Assembly: GCA_027604685.1 (NCBI GenBank)
Contig: JADHYX010000448.1
Location: 1 to 17,104 of the forward strand
DNA: 17,104 bases
DNA from: Lobulomyces angularis
Taxonomy: Eukaryota > Chytridiomycota > Chytridiomycetes > Lobulomycetales > Lobulomycetaceae
Direction of reading: 5' to 3'
The notes beneath the pieces were generated by a model. It was not told where the DNA came from. It saw only the letters and a list, made by a program, of their open reading frames with translations, and searched no databases. Positions 1 to 8,621 of this stretch are shown piece by piece. Positions within the stretch are counted from its first letter, which is position 1; the number at the start of each line of letters is the position of its first letter. A program made the translations under genes and the position numbers.

Positions 1-71
1 GCCCTGCGTGGGTGTCGAACCCACGGCCTTAGCGTTAAAAGCGCCACGCTCTACCACTGAGCTAGCAGGGC
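1..71 (-). tRNA. tRNA-Lys (anticodon UUU)
   Basis: Read on the minus strand, the 71 bases fold as a full cloverleaf. The 7-bp acceptor stem GCCCTGC/GCAGGGC closes perfectly, the D arm is GCTC...GAGC, and the T arm is GTGGG/CCCAC around TTCGACA. The anticodon loop CTTTTAA gives anticodon TTT, which reads lysine AAA/AAG codons. Internal promoter boxes are visible as A-box TAGCTCAGTGG and B-box GGTTCGACACC, as expected for RNA polymerase III. There is no intron. The discriminator base and the downstream T-run terminator would lie beyond the left edge of the window, so the 3' end cannot be checked. Confidence 0.96.
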
Positions 72-884
72 TTGAATAGCTTTTCGAATTATAATATTTA
101 TTTTTTACTGTATTTCACTACATATTTTTTGGCTGATATACTAGATTTAAGTTTTAATAATTCAAATTTAAAATTTTAAAAACTGCTTGTTGTAAATAAT
201 TTCTTTTTTAATTTAGATTAGGGTAAATATCCAAGCTGCAGCAAATCCATAATAGCTTTAACTAAGTTTATCATATTCGAAATGTTGGGTACCGTTGGAA
301 AAAAAAAAAAAAAAAAACACCAACAACGTAAAAAAGAATACAAACTAAATGTTGTTCTCTATTGTTCAGGGATTCCCGTTATTGATTACCTCATTATTTT
401 CAACAAATCTTGATCTTATTTTTGATATATTGGTTAAACCCTTATTTTTTTACAAGAATTATAGTGATGAATATAAAAAAGTTAGAATTATTAATAGAAA
501 GAGTGCTTGATATCCAAAATTAAAGATTGGAGGGAGTACTTCTACAACTTCATTGTTGAATTTGTAGAGCAAAATTGTTTGATTTCTAGTACCTTCATTA
601 CGGGTAATTTTCCAATAACTTTAAGTTTTTTTTTATAATAATTATCTATCTTATAATTTCAAATTTTGAAGCGCTGAGTTACATGAAATACATGTATAAA
701 TTGTTAAAATTCCTTTGAAATTTAACCTCTAGTAAGGGTATGGGCTAAATATTATTACTTCTTTTATATCCAATTTCTTACATTCGATTACTATAGTTTC
801 TTTTTCTAATATTGAATATAATAATTTATATAAAAATTTTAAAACTGAAGAAAAATTTTACCAAAAAAAATTACAGAAATTAAT
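72..884. other. AT-rich intergenic region, no gene seen
   Basis: This 813-base stretch lies between the tRNA and the DUF2408 gene. I see no convincing reading frame or splice-linked exons on either strand. It holds a 19-A run at 299-317 flanked by GTTGG and CCAAC, and an imperfect hairpin at 541-568. The promoter of the DUF2408 gene must lie in its last few hundred bases, but no specific element can be named. Confidence 0.6.
541..568. repeat. imperfect inverted repeat (hairpin)
   Basis: TCTACAACTTCA at 541-552 pairs with TGAATTTGTAGA at 557-568 (11 of 12 positions) across a 4-nt TTGT loop. It is isolated in intergenic DNA about 320 nt upstream of the DUF2408 start. No RNA family is recognised; it may be chance structure. 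Confidence 0.4.
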
Positions 885-2855
885 ATGGCTTTCAAGTCTG
901 CTACTGTTTTTCCCACCTTACGTAAATTAGAACAAGATCTTGTGGATGTAAAGAAAACTGGGAATGTCCCCTCTATTAATGACATTGAGGAAATGGCTGA
1001 AAGAACTTGGAAAGGTTTTTTTTTTTGTTAAAAAAAAGTTTTATTGCAACATGATAATTTGTTTTATTTTCTATCAATAATAATTTTTTTTTTGTTGTAG
1101 CTAATTTCATTTACGAAAATGAAATTGCTAAACTGCAAAGGTATTATTAATTTTTTTATCATTAACTTTTATTTACAAAACGAAAAACAACACATTTTAA
1201 AAAAAAAATTAAAAATATTAATAATAAAAAAAAAAAAAAGAGAAAAGGAAAACTTGGAGATGGTTATGCATCACATTTGGAAAAACTTTGATGAAGTGGT
1301 TTTGTCAATATGGAAAGTTGATAAGGATATGATCACCGTTTATGAAAGTTTGGTCAACATAAAGAAAGAACTCGTAACATTATCTGAAGCTGAACCTAAA
1401 CCGAGCAACGCAAAAACTTTAAGAAATTTACAGGAGCGCTTGCATCAAATCGAAAATTGTCATTGGTAACATAAAGAAAAATATTAATTGTAATTATTTA
1501 CATGTAAAATTTTGTCCATTTATATAGTATAAATGGAATATTTGTACCGGCTGGTTGGAAGCATATGGATGCTATTCCAAAAGGGCAGAACATTATAGCA
1601 ACTCTCCTCGCAAGAAATTAGTATTGATATTTTTTTTTTTTTTCTGGTATGTAATTGTTGCTGCACAGCAAGTTAATTAGGAAACTGCTGGAGAAGGAAC
1701 CTGCAGTAAGCGAAAATTTGGTTTCACTCGAAAACAGACTAAAAACAATTATTCACAAACTCAAAATTATAAAGGAGTCTTATGTATGGATCCAAAAAAT
1801 AATAAAATACACCAATTTTAAAACTTGTGAAACATTTATTTAGGATGCAAAATATGATTTGGATGTTTTTAATTCAAAGCCAATTGAAATTCAAGAAATT
1901 AGATTTTTACAAGAGGACCTTCAAGCCATTGATACCTTAAAAAAAAATGGCGTATTTCTTGATGAAGAAGTAATTGATATTTTACATTTACCAATCCCGA
2001 AACTGTAAATTTTTTTGTTATCAAAAAATAAAAGGGAAACATTCCGGAAGGTCAAGCCAAATTACGTGATTTGGAGGAGGAAGCTTACGATTTGGTTCAT
2101 GAATGTCTTGTTGAATTTGAAAATGATGGTTCCACCATATTATCAGACTTAATTGCAACAGCTGTCTCTCAGGCCAGATATGTTAGTGACTCAATTGTGG
2201 GAAGCTTCCAAAGAAATATTGGAGAACTTCCATCGGCAACCACTTCAGTTACTGATTCTCCAAGAATGGTTGCACTACCAACTGTTTATAATCTTAAAGA
2301 CAAATTAGTTGGAGGTATTGAGCAAATAAAAGCAGGTATTATCATTGCATGGATAACATTGTCAACATTTTTTTTTTGTTTTCAATAAGGAATTCAACAC
2401 CAACGGGAAGAAAAGCCAATTATGAATCTTTTAGCAAGTACAACAAGGTCAGCTCTGGGTTATGTTAATAAAAACCTCTTTTTTGGTGAACCTGTAGATG
2501 AAACGTTTAAGCCTATTTATGATTCTTTAATAGAAATAAGACGTGAATTAAAAGATTTACGAAACGAAAAGGTTTTTCTTTATCGCAATAATTTTAAAGA
2601 ACAAACAAAAAAAAATTTTTTATTGAGTAGGATCACATCACATTAAATGATAATGATGGTTTAAAAACGGAAGAACAAGAAAATGAATTTATTGCTAAAT
2701 TGAATTTCTGTAGAACAAAATTAAGTAAAATTGAAGCAACGCGGATGGAAGATGGTAAGTTCAAAAATGAAGAAAATGCTGTTCCATCTAGGGGCCAAGC
2801 TACATTATCTGGTTTAATTGATGAATGTTATATCTTGGTTGCAGAAGTTCTTTAA
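885..2855 (+). CDS. DUF2408-family protein with three repeats (478 aa, nine exons)
   Basis: Exons: 885-1014, 1101-1140, 1241-1465, 1528-1620, 1669-1783, 1844-1969, 2035-2335, 2390-2571, 2631-2855. All junctions are GT-AG and join in phase. The product resembles fungal DUF2408 proteins, whose biochemical role is unknown to me. The family signature is a helix of the type YxSLxxIRxELxxL followed by a leucine-rich helix, then a GKF..G.VPxGQ turn and a final 'LLxECYxLVxEL' helix. It appears clearly at about residues 383-478 (IYDSLIEIRRELKDL; GQATLSGLIDECYILVAEVL) and at about 88-174 (VYESLVNIKKELVTL; GIFVPAGWKHMDAIPKGQ). A third, more diverged copy lies at about 175-265 (GVFLDEEGNIPEGQ; LEEEAYDLVHEC). 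The protein is largely helical with no signal peptide or membrane segment. The start is the first ATG of the open frame, following AT-rich leader sequence. Exon 2 is only 40 nt and exon 3 begins after an A-rich intron, so its acceptor is the least certain border. Confidence 0.78.
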
Positions 2856-2963
2856 ATAATTTTATTATTCCTTTTTTTTTTTTTTTTTGCTTCTACAACT
2901 TTTTAATTTTTTAAATGATGTAATTTGTATTTTCTGAGAAATTTTATTTTAAAAAAAAAAACT

Positions 2964-3263
2964 TTACAATAAACAAAGAGTAACCGAAATAAAGGAGTAA
3001 ATAAAAATGAAGAATTGAAAAAGACAAAGACTTTGAAATTGAGTTAAGAAAAAGTTTTCATTATTGTTATTTAAATTTTTTGAATCTAAGCTTTTATTAA
3101 AATTTGAATTTAAAAAAAAATTTTGCTCACACTTTGTTTTAGCAGGAGTTAATGGATTTTCAATTTTCTTTAAATGAAAGGTTTGTTGGGCAAAATTTTC
3201 TTTGGAATTTTTTGAAAATGAGATTATAGGTAGGATTAATACTAGCGATAAAATTATCTTCAT
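2964..3263 (-). CDS. small predicted secreted or membrane-anchored protein (99 aa)
   Basis: Single-exon frame on the minus strand. The N-terminus MKIILSLVLILPIISFSKNS is a good signal peptide: short charged start, hydrophobic core, then polar residues. The middle is Lys- and Asn-rich (residues about 20-70). The C-terminus, from about residue 80 (LFQFFIFIYSFISV), is strongly hydrophobic with no polar tail, the layout of a GPI-attachment signal or a single membrane anchor. It has no family I recognise and lacks the NGKNCS motif of the two genes that follow. It lies in the same orientation as that secreted-protein pair and about 400 nt from the nearer one, which supports a real member of a surface-protein cluster. 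Because AT-rich DNA readily makes Phe/Ile/Leu-rich frames, a chance frame remains possible. Confidence 0.4.
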   Translation of the reverse strand: MKIILSLVLILPIISFSKNSKENFAQQTFHLKKIENPLTPAKTKCEQNFFLNSNFNKSLDSKNLNNNNENFFLTQFQSLCLFQFFIFIYSFISVTLCLL

Positions 3264-3665
3264 AATTTTATTTTTTTAATTTTTAATTAATTTGTTTTTT
3301 ATAGAAGAAAATAAAACTTGTTTCTAGAAGTTTCCCATTTTTCTACCTCCAATTTCTTTGAGAATAAGAGATCCAACTTAAAAGAGAATTATTCTTTTTT
3401 CAACGTTGCAGCAAACCTGCTTCTGTTCCAAATTTTTTTTTTTTAAATCCTGTTCCTGTCCTTCCATAAACTTAACTTTTATTCAACACATTTAAAATAA
3501 CTTAATATGTACAACATCTAAAAAATTATTAAAAGTATTACTATTTATTTCTTAAATAAAAATGTTCGCAGCTTATCTATAGGATATAAAATAGAATTTA
3601 CCGAAATAACAAAAATTTTCCTTTTCTGTAGTCATAAAATTTTTATTGATGATAAAAAAAAAAAT
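3264..3665. other. intergenic region, nothing recognised
   Basis: About 400 bases lie between two minus-strand small secreted-protein genes. No reading frame or structured RNA is apparent. It would contain the 3' end of the upstream paralogue's transcript and the promoter of the 99-aa gene. Confidence 0.55.
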
Positions 3666-4316
3666 TTACATAGCTAGAAAAAAAAATAACGAAATAAAAA
3701 ATATGATATAACTATTAGAAACAAATTTTGAACCAAACGATAATTTACCATCAAAATTTTGAATGTACTGGACGAATTGCTGGGTAGAAATTGAACAATT
3801 TTTGCCATTTGATTTTAAGGTGTAGATGGTGTAATCAACTTTATTGACATCTTTAACATAAAAGTAAACATTTGTGATGGAAGCAGGAAGAGCAAGATTT
3901 TTGGAATCTGGGGAGGTTAAAAAGTTTGAGTTGTTTGAGTTTAGAAAATATAAATCATTTGTAATTTGTAAACCATTGACGTTTGGGTTAGAGTTGCATG
4001 ATGGAGGGATTTCACTAGGTTGAAAAAGTGCAACTGGGGTTGGCGCTTCGTTGACAATAGGAATGAAGGTGGTTTCAGGTGCAGGAGAAAAAGCGGTGGT
4101 TTCAATAGGTACTATGGGAACGCTAGAGGTCAAAAAAGAAGATTCAGCAGGACTAACGCTGCTGGTTCTAGACTGTCTACTTCTTTTGGTGCTTGACGGC
4201 GATGCTTCAGCAGTAGGTGCTCCGGGTATCGCCGTAATGTCTGAAGTTGTAGCTTCGAAGGTTTGTGCAAGAACGCTTGATGCCAAGAAGCTTGATGCAA
4301 TTAAAGCAGCTTTCAT
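3666..4316 (-). CDS. GPI-anchored mucin-like surface protein, copy 1 (216 aa)
   Basis: Single-exon gene. I chose the ATG at 4316 because it gives a clean signal peptide (MKAALIASSFLASSVLAQ, cleavage near residue 17-18). An in-frame ATG 75 nt upstream would add residues encoded by an A/T run and spoil the signal. After the signal comes a Ser/Thr/Pro/Ala-rich stretch (about residues 20-105), likely heavily O-glycosylated. A compact domain follows at about residues 107-190, with C107, ALPASITNVYFYV and the motif NGKNCS (170-175). The C-terminus ends in a hydrophobic tail (SYIIFFISLFFFLAM) after Gly/Ser/Asn residues suited to GPI attachment. C107 and C174 are the only cysteines in the mature part, so they probably form one disulphide. 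The domain matches that of the neighbouring minus-strand gene ending at 4510, so the two are tandem duplicates. The likely location is the cell surface or wall; function is unknown. Confidence 0.72.
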   Translation of the reverse strand: MKAALIASSFLASSVLAQTFEATTSDITAIPGAPTAEASPSSTKRSRQSRTSSVSPAESSFLTSSVPIVPIETTAFSPAPETTFIPIVNEAPTPVALFQPSEIPPSCNSNPNVNGLQITNDLYFLNSNNSNFLTSPDSKNLALPASITNVYFYVKDVNKVDYTIYTLKSNGKNCSISTQQFVQYIQNFDGKLSFGSKFVSNSYIIFFISLFFFLAM

Positions 4317-4509
4317 TTTGGAAAAAAAAAAAAAAAAAACCAAAAATGAGTGGCGCACCAGCCTTGTTGAAAATGCTTTTGAGGGCCACAACTTGAAAAT
4401 ATTTTTGGTAAAAAAATAAAAATTTTATTTAAAATAAAAATTACTGAAAAATAGAATAAAAAAACATTCATTAAAAAAAAAAGACTCTTGAATCTTTTTA
4501 GTAGTTTAA

Positions 4510-5441
4510 TTACGCTAAGCTAATTGCCAAAACAATAGCACTCACCCATCCAATAGCGTTGATTGTAAACGAGTTACTATTAACTGCTGCAATGTTTGAA
4601 TTGAACTGAGCTGCAGTTAAAGAGCAATTTTTACCATTTGGTTGAGTAAAGACCACGTAATTTGTACCTGAAGAGGTGGTAAAAAAAATTGCGTTTATTG
4701 TTCCTGGTAGCTTAAAGTTTTCAGGTTTTGGGTCACTAACTAATGCAGTATTACCAATATTCTTAATTAGCAAATTTTAATATTTATGGAATAGTTTATA
4801 AAATCATTACAGCTTTGGCAAGATCTCCAACAAGATTAGCAGGACATGCATCTCCTAAAGTTGGGTTAATTGCTGAGGCAGTTGATCCAGATCCACCCTA
4901 AAAAGTTTTATAAGAAACATATATAAAAATTTGTGAATTTTTTCCTCTTACCGGTGCACTGGGAGTATTCTCAGTAGCCTAAAAAAAAAATTTAAAAATT
5001 TAAAAATTGCTACTTTAATGAAAAATATTTCGTTATTTCATCAAACTTACAGGTGCAGCACCACCTGCTAATGGATCAGCTAAAAAAGTTAAAAATAAAA
5101 AATTAACATCAAAATTTAACTATGTTGTTATTACTTTGAGCAGTTGGAAGATTTGAGGGGGCTAGAAAAAAAAAACTTTTAGAAGCAGTAAGAAGAAAAT
5201 TAAATACCTGGTCCAACGTTAGGTGTATCCTAAAAAAGCATTTTGAAAAGAAAAGGATTTAAACAAAAAAGTTTAATTTTTTTTTTATGCCTACAGGATT
5301 TGAGCCATCATCATCACTAGCAGTAGTACCATCATTTGAAGAGGTGCTTGTAGAAACAGGTTTTGCAGCTTCAGTTGTTGAATCTTTTGCAGTCACCAGA
5401 AAGATTAAGGCTAACGCTAATAAAATATAAGTAAATTTCAT
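4510..5441 (-). CDS. GPI-anchored mucin-like surface protein, copy 2 (196 aa, seven exons)
   Basis: Exons on the minus strand: 5441-5295, 5229-5208, 5161-5135, 5079-5051, 4978-4952, 4897-4811, 4761-4510. All introns are GT-AG and every phase joins. Four internal exons are only 22, 27, 29 and 27 nt. The signal peptide is MKFTYILLALALIFLVTA. Residues about 20-95 are low-complexity Ser/Thr/Pro/Ala/Gly/Asp, partly acidic (ASDDDGS). A C-terminal domain starts near C102 (GDACPANLVGDL), continues with KLPGTINAIFFTT, and carries NGKNCS at 155-160. A short hydrophobic tail (AIGWVSAIVLAISLA) follows, typical of a GPI signal. C102 and C159 are the only cysteines, mirroring C107 and C174 of the downstream paralogue. 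Function is unknown; a surface or wall role is inferred from architecture only. Unlike its intronless neighbour it is split into many exons, so one copy may have arisen through loss or gain of introns. Confidence 0.72.
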
Positions 5442-5524
5442 TTTTGTGTTAATTGTTGAATAAAAAGAGGTTTTAAGTTAAAATTAAAAATTAATTAAAA
5501 TTAGAAAAACAAAAATTTTTATAG

Positions 5525-5842
5525 ATGTTCAAAAAAATGAGCAAAAATAGAAAAGGCTGTTTTTTAAACGCCCTCTCTCACTTGGCGCGGAAATGGCACG
5601 CGGGGGATCAAGCCATGGCATTCATTGACCTTGGCTTTCTCAAAGAAATCGGCCATTTCAAGCAGATAATTACTTCCTTGAAGCAACCGCTTATTATTGA
5701 AACTTTGGGAACAAAAAACCTGCGTCGCAGCGCAAAATGTGGTTTTGTTGGAACTTGGAAGATTAGATTTTTGGAGGCTTTCGGAGGATTTTTTTTTTTT
5801 GTTGAATTTTATCTTTTGAAAGAAAAATATTTAGAATATTAA
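5525..5842 (+). other. GC-rich island with an unassigned 105-aa open frame
   Basis: Between the divergently transcribed surface-protein and F-box genes lies a segment (about 5545-5790) far richer in G and C than its surroundings. By count it is 34/60 over 5581-5640, 22/60 over 5641-5700 and 26/60 over 5701-5760, while flanking DNA is mostly A and T. The plus strand has a 105-residue frame with an N-terminus rich in Lys/Arg (MFKKMSKNRKGCFLNALSHL) whose end runs through a T tract. The minus strand is also open for about 75 residues (ending LIPRVPFPRQVREGV, stop near 5557). I recognise neither protein. The segment may be a fragment of a repeat or inserted DNA, or part of the shared promoter. I do not call it a gene. 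Confidence 0.3.
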
Positions 5843-5976
5843 ATTAAAAACCAAATTTATAATAAAAAATAAAAAAAAAAAAAAATTTTAATAACCCGAA
5901 AACATTTTTTTTTATAAAAGGTTTCAGTAAATTTTTTATTTTTTTTTTCTTAATTTTTAAAATTCAGACAACCATC

Positions 5977-8070
5977 ATGCCGTTCGATTCCAAATTTTTT
6001 TTATCTGAAATGGAATTAATTGAAAATAATGATTTAAGTAATGATGAAAAGTTGGCTTCAATAATTGAGTTAACAAAGATTTGTTATAAACCTGAAATTA
6101 AGAAGAAGAGGAGACTGACTGAATCACCTAGCTTAAAATATACTTCTTTCTTACAGGTATTTATTATGTATTAATTAATTTTTTTTATTTTTTTTTTGAT
6201 GAAAAGATTTGCCCAGAAGATGTGCTGTATTGCATTTTTTTAAATCTAGATGTAAAGAGCCTACTTACTGCTCTGGAAGTATCTTCAATATAATTAGTAG
6301 AAAGTTTTAATAATCAATGCTTAAACTTTTAGGTTTGTTCATATTGGAACTTAATAATTAGAAAATCTGAAAAAATTTTATGGCAAGAACTTTGCAAAAA
6401 AACTTTTAATGTAATTGATCAAAACAATTTTTTTGAATCTTTCAAACAAAAATTTGCTACACAAGTTAATATCAAAAACGGAAATTATGTTTTTTCTATT
6501 ATAACAGAAGATACCAAAATTTTTAAAAACCCTTTACCTAACTTTGTTGATTATAGCTTGTTAAATGGAAATAAATTAAACTTAGACGTCAAAAACATAA
6601 ATACCAAAAATAAAATTGTTTTTGCTTGGCCGTGCGATTCTTCTCAATCTTACCACTTGGCTTCTGATTCTAACAACATATACTGGATCGATGATGCTAA
6701 TAGCTTATCAATTAACGTTTCTTGCATTGATGATTTGGTCGATTTTGACATTGATAAGGAAGAAAAACCTGTGAAAACTATTTCTTTTTTAACAAATCAT
6801 ACTTCCTCTATTGGACTTGTGCTCTCAAATAACGAAGGCACACTTATTACCTTTGATAATCATTCAGTTATTAAAGTTTGGGATTTAAAAAACTTTACAT
6901 GTGAAAGGACTCTAAATGAAAATAAAGAGCATGGCTTCATCATGTCAATGTAAGATTAAAAAAACTTTTAACTTAATATTTCTAGAAATATCTATAAGCG
7001 AAAGCTTGTTACTGGTGGAGAGAATGGAAAAGTTTTATTATGGGATTTAGACAGCGGGGAGGTTATAATTAGTTTAGAAATTCCAGATGAATATATTTCA
7101 CATTTGAATGTTGATGTAAAAATAATTTTTTATTCATGAATAATTATTAATTTTTGAATTTGCAGGAAATGCGGCTGCTAAATGTTTCTATTTGGGAAAA
7201 TACCTTGGTTTATGGACTGTTTGATGGTTCTTTTCATGTTTTTGAGTAAAAAAATACATAACTTTCATGTCTTTTTATTAAAATGTTTTTTTTTTTGTTT
7301 AAGTTTAACTTTAGGGAGAATAGTGTATATATTTACAACAACTGGTGGTTTAAATGTTACTCATTTTAAGGAAAATGAAGGAAAAGCCATTCATCTAAAT
7401 GGACAAGCAGAGTCAGTTGTGGCTTATGCTGTTGTTTCAGATGATGAAAATGAAGATTATCTTGATGTGGAATCCGAAAATGACGATGTTGTAGAGGATA
7501 ACAATGCAGTTGAAACTAATAGTAGGGAAGCGCATCGCCAGATTAATGAAACTTTACGTTATGTACCACAAATCCCACCATTTCTGCAACATTTTGAGCA
7601 GGATACTGTAAATAATGGACAGATATTTCAGCATGCACCTAAAACGCTAGCTTTAAATGGGCATATATTAATTACCAACGGAACTGAAGCTGATGAAATT
7701 GCAGTGTGGGATCTAATAAAGGGTGAAGTACTCTACGTTTTAAGTGAAAGTGAAAGCTTGAAAAAATTTAATTTTAATATTCCTCCTTTCAGAGATATTT
7801 TATACGCTGAAATTAGTAAAGATGGGTCAACAATATTTACCAGTGTTAATTATGAGGTAAAAAATAGTTTGCTTTGCTGGGTATTACATATTTCTTTTTT
7901 TTTTAAAAAATATCTTATAATCTATCCTTTTTTTATTGTTCAAGGATTTTAGAATGAATAAAACTTTAGATAGGCATTTTAAAAAATTTGCCACAATTTC
8001 AAAAAATATAATAAATGATGAAATAACTGACAATTTTGTTGAATTTTGGGTAGTTTATGAAACACTTTAG
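5977..8070 (+). CDS. F-box/WD40-repeat protein (585 aa, seven exons)
   Basis: Exons: 5977-6156, 6207-6278, 6333-6949, 6986-7115, 7166-7245, 7304-7856, 7945-8070; all GT-AG and in phase. Residues about 61-109 form an F-box (PEDVLYCIFLNLDVKSLL, VCSYWNLI, LWQEL), the Skp1-binding module of SCF ubiquitin ligases. Downstream are diverged WD-type blades recognisable from their strand ends: VIKVWDLKNFTCERTL, KLVTGGENGKVLLWDLDSGE, LVYGLFDGSFHVF and EIAVWDLIKGEVLYVL. They imply a beta-propeller that presents substrate. A very acidic insert (SDDENEDYLDVESENDDVVE) interrupts the propeller. The likely role is a substrate receptor in an SCF E3 ligase; the substrate is unknown. Intron 3 is only 36 nt. The acceptor at 7303 was chosen because the alternative TAG at 7314 breaks the frame. 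Low blade conservation makes the exact repeat number uncertain. Confidence 0.78.
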
Positions 8071-8621
8071 AATAAAAGATAATAATTTTATTTTTTTTTT
8101 CTTGTTATCATTTTTTTTAATCTTTTTTTTAAATTTTTAAAAAATTTAACTGTATTACTATTTGCATTTATGAATTACATATATTTAAATTAAATTTTCT
8201 TCCTTTTTCTTTTTTTTTTAAATTCTTATAAAAAAAAAAAATAAAAAAAAAAAAAGTAGTTTTTATTTTTCTTTAACATATCAGATAGATTGATATTTTT
8301 AACAATTTTTTAGGCTGTTTTTAAAAATTGATAAATTTTTTTTTTTTGAATTTAAAGTTTAATTTAAAGTCCCAGCAGCATTGGCAGCTCTTTAAAAAAA
8401 AAAAAAAAAAAATTAATGAAATATTCTCTCATATTTTTTTTTTTTTTTGTTTTACTTGGATCTTGAATAGGAGGTGGAATTTTTTTTTTTATCAACAAAT
8501 CCAGAATTAAAAGAATTTAAAAAATCCTTCTCTTTCACTTTTCTTTCATTTAATTTTTTTAGTTTTTCCAATTCTTTACTAAAAAATGGAAATTGAAAAA
8601 TTTAAATATGTAAAATTTATT
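8071..8621. other. tail-to-tail intergenic region, homopolymer-rich
   Basis: About 550 bases lie between the stop codons of two convergent genes. It is dominated by A and T runs of 8-16 nt and holds the 3' ends of both transcripts. Short Phe/Lys/Asn-rich frames here are what such composition produces. No gene or RNA is seen. Confidence 0.6.

Noticed and set aside
4207..4389. 60-codon minus-strand frame overlapping the 216-aa gene
   Set aside because: It is in another frame of the same DNA, passes through a homopolymer, and the gene with signal peptide and paralogue is much better supported.
4317..4391. 25-residue N-terminal extension of the 216-aa surface protein
   Set aside because: It would place a poly-Phe run from an A tract before a perfect signal peptide; the ATG at 4316 is more likely.
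4051..4419. 122-codon plus-strand open frame
   Set aside because: It lies antisense to the 216-aa surface protein and owes its openness to the Ser/Thr/Ala-rich stalk codons on the other strand. It has no recognisable features.
8328..8510. 60-codon plus-strand frame in the gap between convergent genes
   Set aside because: Almost entirely Phe/Lys/Asn from T and A runs; no sign of coding.
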